Positions 9,732-17,923 of a DNA stretch of 64,000 nt are shown in pieces. The DNA comes from Hyphomicrobium nitrativorans NL23 (GTDB taxonomy: Bacteria; Pseudomonadota; Alphaproteobacteria; Rhizobiales; Hyphomicrobiaceae), in assembly GCF_000503895.1 (NCBI RefSeq), contig NC_022997.1, positions 950,501-1,014,500 on the forward strand, in the 5' to 3' direction. Position numbers and translations under genes: made by a program. The notes below the pieces were generated by a model, which saw nothing but the letters and a program-made list of their open reading frames with translations, was not told where the DNA came from and did not search any database. The first letter of the stretch is position 1. Each line of letters begins with the position of its first letter.

Positions 9732-9941
9732 GCAGGGACGGCATCGGTCGCCAGTTCCCACCTTGGGCCAGTTTCAAAACCGCCGACATTCAACTCGTGC
9801 TGGCTCGTGCTCCGATCGCAAAATGCCATCTCATCTTGTTTGGTGACGCGGCGCAAATCACCTACGCTCTTGCTGAGTTTAATCGTGTGAGTTCGTTCCG
9901 CGTCTAACGTTGAGACGAAGCGAGATACCTCGGCACAGCAT

Positions 9942-11252
9942 ATGTTCGATCCCAAAATCGAGATGGTCCCAGTCGAACGGCTGAGACCATATGCAAACAA
10001 CGCTCGAACGCACTCTAAGAAGCAAGTCTCTCAGATTGCCGAGAGCATTCGGCGGTTCGGCTTCACCAACCCTGTGCTTGTTAGCGACAGCGGTGAAATC
10101 GTTGCAGGCCACGGGAGAGTGCGTGCTGCGAAGCAAATCGGCATGACGGTGGTGCCGACGGTGCGCTTGTCTCATCTCACCGCCGAAGAGCGGCGGGCCT
10201 ACGTCTTGGCTGACAATAAGCTCGCGCTCAACGCAGGCTGGGATGCGGATCTTCTCGCCGAAGAGATCCAGGCTCTGATCGATATCGATTTTGATGTCGA
10301 GCTCACGGGGTTTTCGCTCGCAGAGATCGATCTTGTTCTTGATGAGGCTCGCGAACTATCGACGCAAGAAGGCGGCCCAGAAGACGAGCTTCCTGTGCCT
10401 CCTGTTCATCCCGTTTCACGCGCCGGTGATATCTGGCATCTCGGCCGGCATCGCCTTGTCTGTGGCGATGCCCGCGACCCAAACGCTCTGGCTATGCTGA
10501 TGGCCGATGAGCAGGCAGATCTGATGTTTACGGATCCGCCCTACAACGTAGCGATCGACGGGAATGTCTGCGGGCTCGGTCGCGTCAAGCACCGAGAGTT
10601 TGCCTTCGCCACAGGGGAGATGTCGTCCGATGAGTTCACAGCGTTTCTCCGGCAGACACTCGGGTCCGCCGCAAACGCCTGTCGGGATGGTGCCATCGCT
10701 TTCGTTTGCATGGACTGGCGGCACATGGGTGAGCTGCTGCAGGCCGGGAAGGCAGCTTTCACCGAGCTCAAGAACCTGTGCGTCTGGAACAAGACAAACG
10801 GTGGCATGGGCACGTTCTATCGTTCGAAGCACGAGCTGATCTTTGTGTTCAAGGTCGGTACGGCGCCGCACACGAACAGCTTTGGCCTTGGTGAGACGGG
10901 CCGATATCGAACGAACGTCTGGGATTATCCGGGAATCAGCAGCATCGGGGCCAGCCGGTCCGAAGAGCTTGCCATGCATCCGACGGTCAAGCCCGTGGCA
11001 CTTGTCGCGGACGCTATTCGGGATTGCTCCAGAAGGGGAGAGGTGGTGCTGGATATCTTCGGAGGCTCGGGATCGACACTCGTTGCTTCTGAAATTACTG
11101 GCCGGTGTGCGCGATTGATTGAGTACGACCCGGGGTATTGCGATGTGATTATTGCGCGCTGGGAGCGGCTCACTGGTCAACGCGCGGTTCACGCCTGTTC
11201 GAAGCAGTCGTTTGAAGACGTCTCTGCGGAGAGGCTTGCGGTGCTGGAATGA
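9942..11252 (+). CDS. ParB-domain DNA (adenine/cytosine-N4) methyltransferase
   Basis: This 436-residue protein has two modules. Residues 1-110 form a ParB/sulfiredoxin-like domain with VPVERLRPYANNARTHS and EIVAGHGRVRAAKQIG. Residues 160-430 form a beta-class methyltransferase: LMFTDPPYN (catalytic DPPY) comes first and FGGSGST (S-adenosylmethionine pocket) near residue 370. The expected product is N6-methyladenine or N4-methylcytosine in DNA. This architecture is common in prophages and genomic islands. The stop overlaps the next start by ATGA, so the two are translationally coupled. No partner endonuclease is adjacent, so protection from restriction or a regulatory role is more likely than a restriction-modification pair. 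Confidence 0.9.
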   Translation: MFDPKIEMVPVERLRPYANNARTHSKKQVSQIAESIRRFGFTNPVLVSDSGEIVAGHGRVRAAKQIGMTVVPTVRLSHLTAEERRAYVLADNKLALNAGWDADLLAEEIQALIDIDFDVELTGFSLAEIDLVLDEARELSTQEGGPEDELPVPPVHPVSRAGDIWHLGRHRLVCGDARDPNALAMLMADEQADLMFTDPPYNVAIDGNVCGLGRVKHREFAFATGEMSSDEFTAFLRQTLGSAANACRDGAIAFVCMDWRHMGELLQAGKAAFTELKNLCVWNKTNGGMGTFYRSKHELIFVFKVGTAPHTNSFGLGETGRYRTNVWDYPGISSIGASRSEELAMHPTVKPVALVADAIRDCSRRGEVVLDIFGGSGSTLVASEITGRCARLIEYDPGYCDVIIARWERLTGQRAVHACSKQSFEDVSAERLAVLE

Positions 11253-12103
11253 CAAAGAAGGAGCTCAGCGAGGACATTGTTACAGGCGTCCGGAAAGCGG
11301 TGCTCGAAGGTGTCGGCTACGGGAAGCCGCCTGTGCATTCGCGGTTCCAGAAGGGCACATCCGGCAACCCAAACGGACGTCCTCGCAAGCGCGCAGCGGA
11401 GCCAGCTCCATCCGATTCCGGGATGCGGGACGCTATTCTCGCTGAGAGCCGGCGCCTATTGAGCGTTCACGAGAAGGACGGAACATCTCTCAAGCTATCT
11501 GCGCGAGAGGTTGTGCTGCGTGCTCAGTTGAAAGCTGCCGCGCAGGGAAACTCGTACGCGCAGGAATATTTCCTCAAGCGTGTCGAACGAGCTGAGCGAG
11601 AAGAAGCACAAGCGATTGCTGACGAGAATGAGATCGCTCATGCGTACGTAGCGGGCTGTTGTGCGGAAATCGAAGCTGCGGTCAAGGATGGCCGCCCCGA
11701 GCCTCAGTTCCTGCCGCATCCTGATGACATATATTTTGAACCAGGGAAGAGATACGAGATCCGCGGGCCGGCGACGCCAGAAGAGTTGGACGCGGTCATG
11801 CGGATTTGTAAAATTCGCGATGTCTATGTGATGCACTGTGCGACCAATGCGGGCGTTGCTTCGAATAACTACCAAATAGCGTCGGAGGTTCTGTTCATAC
11901 GCGGCTTTGAGCAGTTCCTGCCGGAGCGGCTGCGTTTGGATGATGTTTATGCACAATTATACTGGTACGCGGCCATGCCGAAGAGGGTGGTTCGAGATCG
12001 CATTTTGGATGCGTGCAGAGACCTAGGCGTGGTCGGCGCACCCGACGATTGCCTTGAGCTGCTACGCATCGATATGGGTCGCTGTCTTGCAGTATGCAGA
12101 TAG
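11249..12103 (+). CDS. DUF5681-domain protein
   Basis: Residues 30-45 carry the DUF5681 hallmark RFQKGTSGNPNGRPRKR, a basic Gly/Asn-rich segment seen in phage and island proteins beside ParB-type methyltransferases. The following 80 residues are helical (LSAREVVLRAQLKAAAQGN, then a charged heptad-like region). The C-terminal half matches no family I know. The ATG overlaps the methyltransferase stop by four bases, so the pair is expressed together. The function is unknown; nucleic-acid binding is a guess from the basic motif. Confidence 0.75.
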   Translation: MTKKELSEDIVTGVRKAVLEGVGYGKPPVHSRFQKGTSGNPNGRPRKRAAEPAPSDSGMRDAILAESRRLLSVHEKDGTSLKLSAREVVLRAQLKAAAQGNSYAQEYFLKRVERAEREEAQAIADENEIAHAYVAGCCAEIEAAVKDGRPEPQFLPHPDDIYFEPGKRYEIRGPATPEELDAVMRICKIRDVYVMHCATNAGVASNNYQIASEVLFIRGFEQFLPERLRLDDVYAQLYWYAAMPKRVVRDRILDACRDLGVVGAPDDCLELLRIDMGRCLAVCR

Positions 12104-12206
12104 CGCGCAAGCCGATGATAATACGTCTTATTGTGATATAATTGACCGGGATTGCTCTTGTTAATGAGAGCATATACGGCGTCGCGGTTAGCCCCCGAGA
12201 ACCTCC

Positions 12207-12497
12207 TTGTCAGAGTGTCGCAAGTTTGGTTCAGCGGAGTTGGATCGAAGCGTGGTCGGTAAGCTTAGCATGCGGCCGGATGGGGAGGAACTCATCGGCC
12301 AAGAAAGCCTTCGAACGCTCTTTTTAGCAGCTTTAACGGCTCTCGAGCCGACCGACATCGACTACATAAATGCTCACCGTGTTGGCACGGCGACCAACGA
12401 CCGCAACGAGACCAAGGCGATCAAGCGCGTCTTCAAAGATCACGCGAGACGTCTTGCCGTTTTCAACACCGTTCTGGTGTGCGGCCCTGCGCCGTGA
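12207..12497 (+). pseudogene. Decayed beta-ketoacyl-ACP synthase fragment
   Basis: The 96-codon frame contains LEPTDIDYINAHRVGTATND, then NETKAIKRVFKDHARRLAV. This matches the region around the first catalytic histidine of KAS II/FabF proteins, normally DIDYINAHGTSTPLND and so on. The histidine of NAH is still there, but the GTST that follows has become RVGT. The next expected block, with the catalytic Lys and second His, is replaced by unrelated residues. About 75 residues of homology remain out of roughly 410. It ends 20 bases from the stop of the intact FabF-like gene on the opposite strand. The two fragments differ a lot, so it is not a recent duplication. Confidence 0.7.
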
Positions 12498-12517
12498 AGG
12501 CTCAAGCAAAGGTGGCG

Positions 12518-13810
12518 CTATCTCCTGTTCCAGCGACGGAAAACGACGCTTGCGTTGACGCCTCCGAAACCGAATCCGTTCGAGATGGCATAGTCCATGC
12601 TCATCGGCCTCGCTTTGACGCCCACGAGATCGACGCCTTCCGCCTCAGGATCCGGATTGTCGAGATTGAGCGTAGGTGGTGCGATTTGATCGCGCAGCGC
12701 CAGGATCGTGAAAATCGCTTCAAGTCCACCGGCTGCGCCGAGCAGATGACCTGTCGCAGACTTTGTCGCGCTGACCGCAATAGCGTTTCTTTGGCCGAAC
12801 ACCGCCTTGATGGCCGCGAGCTCGCCGAGATCGCCGACAGGGGTTGACGTCGAATGGGCGTTCAGGTGCTGCACATCGGACGGTTCAAGGCCTGCCTGCC
12901 GCAGAGCCGAAAACATGGCGCGGCGTGCGCCTTCGCCGTCTTCGGGACCAGCCGTAATGTGGTAAGCATCCGCGCTCGTGCCGTAGCCGACGAGTTCCGC
13001 AAGCGGTGTTGCGCCGCGGTCCATGGCGTGATCCAGCGCTTCGATGACGAGCACGCCCGCTCCTTCTCCCATAACGAACCCGTCGCGATCACGGTCGAAC
13101 GGCCGCGAGGCGTGAGAAGGTTTGTCATTGTATGCGGTGGACAAGGCCCGGGCTGCGGAAAATCCACCCAGGCTCACAAGGTCGAGGCAGCCTTCGGCGC
13201 CACCGCAGATTGCGATGTCGGCTTCGTCGGAACGAATCAGTCGGGCTGCGTCGCCGATGGCCTGTACGCCGGCAGCGCAGGCGGTTACCGGAGCGCCGAT
13301 CGGCCCTTTAAAGCGATGTCGGATCGAGATCTGTCCCGCCGCCAGATTGGCGAGGAAGGACGGAACCGTAAATGGAGAGAGTCGGTCCACGCCGCGCTGA
13401 TCGGTCGTCCGCACTGCGTTGACGATAGCCAGGAAGCCCCCGATCCCCGATGCGATGATGGTAGCGGTGCGCTCCTCGGCGTAGGCCGTGGTGGGAGCCC
13501 AGCCGGCCTGCGCAATCGCTTCGGCGGCTGCAATCAGTGCCAACAGGATAAAGCGATCCATCTTACGCTGATCCTTGGGTGGCACCCAAGGGGACGGATC
13601 AAACCCGCCTGTCGGATCTCCAGATTTTGTCGGCACTTGGCCCGCGATCTTGGCTGCGAGCCGAGATGCAAGTTCCTCTGGTAGCCGCGTTACTCCGGAG
13701 TTTGCTGCCAACAAGCGGCTCCATGCGATGTCTGCACCGCAACCCAGCGGTGAAACGACGCCAAGGCCGGTCACGACGATGCGCTTGCTGTTTCGTGTTG
13801 CTCCGCCCAT
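12518..13810 (-). CDS. fabF: 3-oxoacyl-ACP synthase II (FabF family)
   Basis: From the ATG at 13808-13810 the protein has 430 residues, the normal FabF length, and opens with RIVVTGLGVVSPLG. An upstream ATG at 13936 adds a 42-residue tail unlike the family. The catalytic set is complete: Cys178 in TACAAG, His319 in NAHSTST, Lys350 and His355 in ATKSATGHLLG. It condenses malonyl-ACP with acyl-ACP in fatty-acid chain extension. It is divergent from a thiolase and stands outside any fab operon, so a specialised or second-copy role is likely (inference). Confidence 0.9.
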   Translation of the reverse strand: MGGATRNSKRIVVTGLGVVSPLGCGADIAWSRLLAANSGVTRLPEELASRLAAKIAGQVPTKSGDPTGGFDPSPWVPPKDQRKMDRFILLALIAAAEAIAQAGWAPTTAYAEERTATIIASGIGGFLAIVNAVRTTDQRGVDRLSPFTVPSFLANLAAGQISIRHRFKGPIGAPVTACAAGVQAIGDAARLIRSDEADIAICGGAEGCLDLVSLGGFSAARALSTAYNDKPSHASRPFDRDRDGFVMGEGAGVLVIEALDHAMDRGATPLAELVGYGTSADAYHITAGPEDGEGARRAMFSALRQAGLEPSDVQHLNAHSTSTPVGDLGELAAIKAVFGQRNAIAVSATKSATGHLLGAAGGLEAIFTILALRDQIAPPTLNLDNPDPEAEGVDLVGVKARPMSMDYAISNGFGFGGVNASVVFRRWNRR

Positions 13811-14011
13811 GGACCACGACCACGCATTCTTATTTGGATGTCGATTGTCATCATAATCGTTGAGGCGGTCGATGTACAGGGAGAAGGTGCCCGATGTCTC
13901 GGGCGTTTCCCATGGACGCGCGGCTGCCCTTGACAATAATAGATGCTAATCATCATATAAATTTAGTATCCGCATGTGCGCATCACTGCGTACAAACAAG
14001 AGCTAACAAAT

Positions 14012-15217
14012 ATGAACGTGACCAAGCGTGGTTCTGGCTCCGAGCCGATTTTTATCGTCAGTCCCGTCAGAACGCCCATCGGTGCCTACAACGGTACCCT
14101 TAAGGATATCCCCGCGACCGAGCTCGGTGCCGTGGTCGTGCGTGAAACCCTGCGGCGCGCGGGACTCGATCCGGCTTCGGTCGGGTCTGTCGTCATGGGC
14201 AACGTCGTCCAGGCCGGGAACCGAATGAACCCGGCTCGCCAGGCGGCAATTGGCGGTGGTCTTCCGGTGACGGCGCCAGCCATGACCGTCAACCGCGTGT
14301 GCGGCTCAGGAGCGCAGGCGGTCGTCACGGCCGCTCAGCAGATCGCGTCGGGTGAGATCGGCGTCGCAATCGCCGGCGGTATGGAGAACATGGACAGGGC
14401 GCCGTACCTCATGGGCAACGGCCGATGGGGCTACCGTATGGGCCCGGCCCAGATGCACGACAGCATGCTGACCGATGGCCTGAACGATGCCTTCTCTGGT
14501 GAGCATTCCGGCTGGCATACAGAAGATCTCGTTACGCGGTCGCAGCTCTCGCGCGAGGATCAGGATCGGTTTGCCCTCAGATCTCAGCATCGGTTCGCGG
14601 CCGCCCACGCCGCGGGACACTTTGCTGATGAGATCGTCGCGGTGGATGTGAAGGGGCGCAAGGGGACACTGCAGTTCGCGCGCGACGAGGCGCCCCGTCC
14701 CGATACGACTGGCGAGGGCCTCGCGGCCCTCAAGCCTGCGTTCCGCAAGGATGGCACTATAACGGCTGGGAATGCACCGGGTCTCAATAGCGGCGCGGCT
14801 GCCATGATCGTCGCGAGCGCGGGTGCCGTCGCACGGCACGGTCTTGCTCCAATGGCCCGGATCGTGTCCTACGGGATCGCAGCAGTCGAGCCCGGTCTGT
14901 TCGGTCTCGGCCCTGTACCGGCGGTTCGTATCGCCCTAGACCGCGCCGGCTGGTCGATTGCCGACATCGAGCGCATCGAGGTCAACGAGGCGTTTGCCGC
15001 GGTGCCGCTGGCGGTGGCCAAGGATCTTGGTCTGCCGGAGGATGTCATCAACGTCGAGGGCGGCGCCATCGCTCATGGACATCCGATCGGCGCCACGGGT
15101 GCGGTTCTGATCACGCGTCTGTTGCACTCCATGAAGCGCGATGGCCTTCAACGCGGCATTGTCACCCTTTGCATCGGTGGCGGACAGGGAATCGCTCTCG
15201 CGCTGGAGCGTGACTAA
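14012..15217 (+). CDS. Acetyl-CoA C-acetyltransferase (thiolase)
   Basis: The 401 residues from the ATG at 14012 open with EPIFIVSPVRTPIGAYNG, the normal thiolase start. An ATG at 13976 adds 12 residues ahead of it. The nucleophile is Cys97 in NRVCGSGAQ, the histidine is His357 in GHPIGATG, and the second base is Cys387 in LCIGGGQG. The family joins two acetyl-CoA to acetoacetyl-CoA or runs in reverse in degradation. Without a neighbouring phaB or HMG-CoA synthase the pathway cannot be decided. Its start region is A+T-rich and shared with the divergent fabF-like gene, suggesting joint control. Confidence 0.92.
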   Translation: MNVTKRGSGSEPIFIVSPVRTPIGAYNGTLKDIPATELGAVVVRETLRRAGLDPASVGSVVMGNVVQAGNRMNPARQAAIGGGLPVTAPAMTVNRVCGSGAQAVVTAAQQIASGEIGVAIAGGMENMDRAPYLMGNGRWGYRMGPAQMHDSMLTDGLNDAFSGEHSGWHTEDLVTRSQLSREDQDRFALRSQHRFAAAHAAGHFADEIVAVDVKGRKGTLQFARDEAPRPDTTGEGLAALKPAFRKDGTITAGNAPGLNSGAAAMIVASAGAVARHGLAPMARIVSYGIAAVEPGLFGLGPVPAVRIALDRAGWSIADIERIEVNEAFAAVPLAVAKDLGLPEDVINVEGGAIAHGHPIGATGAVLITRLLHSMKRDGLQRGIVTLCIGGGQGIALALERD

Positions 15218-15239
15218 CGATTTCACTCTGGCGCGGCGG

Positions 15240-16658
15240 TTATTGAGCCGGGGCCTTCATCGTGCGCAATCCGATCCCGCTCCGGATGGAGAGGATGAGG
15301 ATAAGCCCGTAAGCCGCAATGCCAAGGGCGAGTGCCGCGAAGACGCCGTCGAGCGATCCGGTCCAGCGCAGCGCCAGCCAGCCGCCACCCAGTGCGATGC
15401 CGATACGGACCAAGCCGGCGATGACGGGCCAGAGCATTCGGCCGGCACCCTGTGAGGCGAAATAGAGCGCGAGACCGAGGCCAAAAAAGCCATAGGTTGG
15501 GCCTACAATGCGCAGATAGCGCGTGCCGGCGTCGATCATCTCCGGCTCGGTGCTGAACAGGCGGAGCCACGCGTTCGGCCAGACTGCAGCGGCAAGTCCT
15601 ATCGCTTCCGTGAGGGCAAAGGCGATCGCTCCACCTGTTAAGGCAATGCGCAAGGCACGCTCGCGCTGTCCGGCGCCGATGTTCGTGCCGACGAGGGCAA
15701 CCATGGGAGCGCCCAGTCCGAAGATCAACGGCACAAGCAGATACTCGAGTCGAACGCCTGTGCCGAAGCCGGCAACCGCCTCCGCTCCTGCTGCGGCCGC
15801 CACCAGCGCTGTCGCCAGTGCGATCACGACGTTCGTTTGAATCGTGTTGAAGGCTCCGGCCGCTCCGACACCCAGGATTTCGCGGAACTTGGCCCATTCG
15901 AGCGGCATCCAGCGCAGCCGCGCGAGATTGCGGCCGGAGAGGACGTACCAAGCCAGCACGACTGTTCCGCCCACATTGAAGAGAACCAAAGCGACCCCGC
16001 CTCCCGCAATGCCAAGGGCCGGCAGCGGCCCGAACCCGTAGATCAACAACGGCGACAGCGGGACCAGCAGCGCCACTCCGGCGCATATGACGACGGCGGG
16101 GACCAGCATGTTGCCCGTGCCGCGTATGACGCTGGCAAAGCCGTTCAAGGTCCAGAGGAATACGTTGCCTGCGAACACGACGTTGGAATAGGCGAGTGCC
16201 GCTTCGAGCTCAGCGCCTCTCCCTCCGAGCGCCGTATAGATCGAGCGGCCAAACGCCAGCATGAGCCCTGCGAAGACGAGACCAAAGACCAGATTGATCA
16301 CCAGGGCGTGGAGCACGAGCGCGTCCGCGTCGTCGCGACGGCCGGCGCCGAGCGCGCGTGCGACGGCGGACGAGATGGCCCCGCCTATAGCGCCGGCCGA
16401 CATCATCTGCATCAGCATGATCAGGGGGAAGGTCAGCGCCATGCCGGCGAGTGCATCAGTTCCGAGGTGAGAGATCCACCAGGTCTCGATCAGGCCCGTT
16501 GCTGCCTGGGCGAGCATGATGAGCATGTTCGGCCAGGCCATGCCGAGCAGCGTCGGAAGGATGGGGCCGTGCAGCAGCCGACGGGTGGCCGGACTGAGCG
16601 TCTCGGTATGCGCCTCTTCGGCAGGGCCGCTCTTGGCGGCCGCTGGCATTTCCGACAT
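15240..16658 (-). CDS. MATE-family efflux transporter
   Basis: The 472-residue membrane protein has about twelve hydrophobic helices in two related halves (MatE domains). Family-typical segments are GMAWPNMLIMLAQAATGLIE near the N-terminus and the half-2 counterpart VGAAGAFNTIQTNVVIALAT. MATE proteins export cationic drugs or other small molecules using a sodium or proton gradient. The ATG at 16658 has GAGG upstream; a GTG at 16670 adds four residues. It is divergent from an RND pump, with an A+T-rich dyad between them, so both may answer to the TetR regulator at 21090. Confidence 0.88.
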   Translation of the reverse strand: MSEMPAAAKSGPAEEAHTETLSPATRRLLHGPILPTLLGMAWPNMLIMLAQAATGLIETWWISHLGTDALAGMALTFPLIMLMQMMSAGAIGGAISSAVARALGAGRRDDADALVLHALVINLVFGLVFAGLMLAFGRSIYTALGGRGAELEAALAYSNVVFAGNVFLWTLNGFASVIRGTGNMLVPAVVICAGVALLVPLSPLLIYGFGPLPALGIAGGGVALVLFNVGGTVVLAWYVLSGRNLARLRWMPLEWAKFREILGVGAAGAFNTIQTNVVIALATALVAAAAGAEAVAGFGTGVRLEYLLVPLIFGLGAPMVALVGTNIGAGQRERALRIALTGGAIAFALTEAIGLAAAVWPNAWLRLFSTEPEMIDAGTRYLRIVGPTYGFFGLGLALYFASQGAGRMLWPVIAGLVRIGIALGGGWLALRWTGSLDGVFAALALGIAAYGLILILSIRSGIGLRTMKAPAQ

Positions 16659-16695
16659 CGAGGACCTCACAGCATGAAACGCCGTCTCTCGGAAT

Positions 16696-16717
16696 TTAGA
16701 TTATTATATTAATCTAA
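16696..16717. promoter_or_regulatory. Probable TetR-type operator in the MATE/RND divergent region
   Basis: Arms TTAGATTA and TAATCTAA flank a 6-base spacer. An extra half-site TAATCTAA stands at 16785-16792, overlapping a TATAAT sequence at 16783-16788 that could be the -10 element of the RND operon. The dyad lies 38 bases upstream of the MATE start. Confidence 0.55.
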
Positions 16718-16825
16718 TAGTCAATATCTTTGTGGCGGAGGCGGGGCGCGACACTGCGTCCCTTGTTCAATTGGATGTCGCATATAATCTAATATGACCT
16801 TGGCCAACAGGCGGAAACGACAACG

Positions 16826-17923
16826 ATGCGCCCAAGCCCTAAAATGCTACTAAGCCTTGCCCTGACCGGTGGTATGGCCGCCGGTGTCTCTGCCTGCAAG
16901 CCGATAGCCGAGGCGGATCCGCGCGTGGAGGCGCCGCTGGTCCGTGTGGCGACGGTGCGACCTGCGGGAGCGGCGGAGCGTGCGTTCACGGGCGTCATCT
17001 CGGCCCGCGTGCAAAGCAACCTTGGGTTTCGCGTTGGCGGCAAGGTTGTCGAGCGGCTTGTCGACACGGGGCAGCCGGTCGCGCTGGGTCAGCCCCTCAT
17101 GAAGCTCGACCGCACGGACCTCGAGCTTGCCATCGCGGCCCGCAACAACGCTATCGAGGCGGCCCGCGCCGTGGCCGTCCAGGCGCGGGCCGACGAGGTG
17201 CGCTATCGCGACCTCGTCGCCAAGGGCTGGGTGTCGAACCAGCGGTACGAGCTGGCCCGATCCGCGCGCGACAATGCAGATGCTCAGCTCGCGGCCGCGG
17301 AGGCCACGGCGCAAGTTGCGAAGAATGAGGGCGATTACGCGGTGCTGCTGGCGGATGCCGACGGCGTTGTCGTCGAGACGCTGGCCGAGCCGGGGCAGGT
17401 CGTGGCGGCCGGGCAGACGGTTGTCCGCCTTGCTCATGCCGGTCCGCGCGAGGCCACCGTCAGTCTGCCGGAAGGGGTTCGGCCGAGCATCGGATCGGAA
17501 GCGACTGCGACACTCTATGGAAACGGCAGCTCATCGTCGAATGCGTACCTCCGTCAGCTCTCCGATGCTGCCGATCCCGCGACGCGCACGTATGAAGCAC
17601 GCTATGTGCTCGAAGGCGCTGCCGCTCGCGCGCCGCTTGGCGCGACGGTCACAATCCGCATGCCGGAGGATGCTTCATCGCGCGTCGTCGAGGTGCCCTT
17701 GGGTGCCTTGTTCGACAACGGCACTGCCACGGGCGTCTGGCTGATCGACCCGAACACGCCCGTTATCGGGTTTCGGGGGGTCAAGGTGCACGAGCTTCGT
17801 AGTGAGCAGGCTTTGATCAGCCAAGGCTTGGAAAGCGGTGATCAGGTCGTTGCACTTGGCGCCCATCTTCTTCACGAGGGTGCCCGCGTCCGCATTGTCG
17901 GAACGGAGGCGGTCTCACGATGA
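16826..17923 (+). CDS. RND efflux periplasmic adaptor lipoprotein (MFP)
   Basis: The 365 residues begin with a lipoprotein signal peptide ending in a VSAC lipobox near residue 24. Then come a barrel-sandwich half (GFRVGGKVVERLVDTGQPVA), a helical hairpin rich in Ala/Arg (about 100-165), the second lipoyl half (DADGVVVETLAEPGQVVAAG), and beta-barrel and membrane-proximal domains. Such adaptors join the inner-membrane RND pump to an outer-membrane channel. The stop overlaps the pump start (ATGA). No TolC-like gene is in the window, so the channel is probably shared. Confidence 0.92.
   Translation: MRPSPKMLLSLALTGGMAAGVSACKPIAEADPRVEAPLVRVATVRPAGAAERAFTGVISARVQSNLGFRVGGKVVERLVDTGQPVALGQPLMKLDRTDLELAIAARNNAIEAARAVAVQARADEVRYRDLVAKGWVSNQRYELARSARDNADAQLAAAEATAQVAKNEGDYAVLLADADGVVVETLAEPGQVVAAGQTVVRLAHAGPREATVSLPEGVRPSIGSEATATLYGNGSSSSNAYLRQLSDAADPATRTYEARYVLEGAAARAPLGATVTIRMPEDASSRVVEVPLGALFDNGTATGVWLIDPNTPVIGFRGVKVHELRSEQALISQGLESGDQVVALGAHLLHEGARVRIVGTEAVSR

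Noticed and set aside
15837-16712. A 291-codon frame antisense to the MATE gene
   Set aside because: Its Arg/Gln/His-rich composition is the mirror of the MATE codons, and it crosses the promoter dyad.
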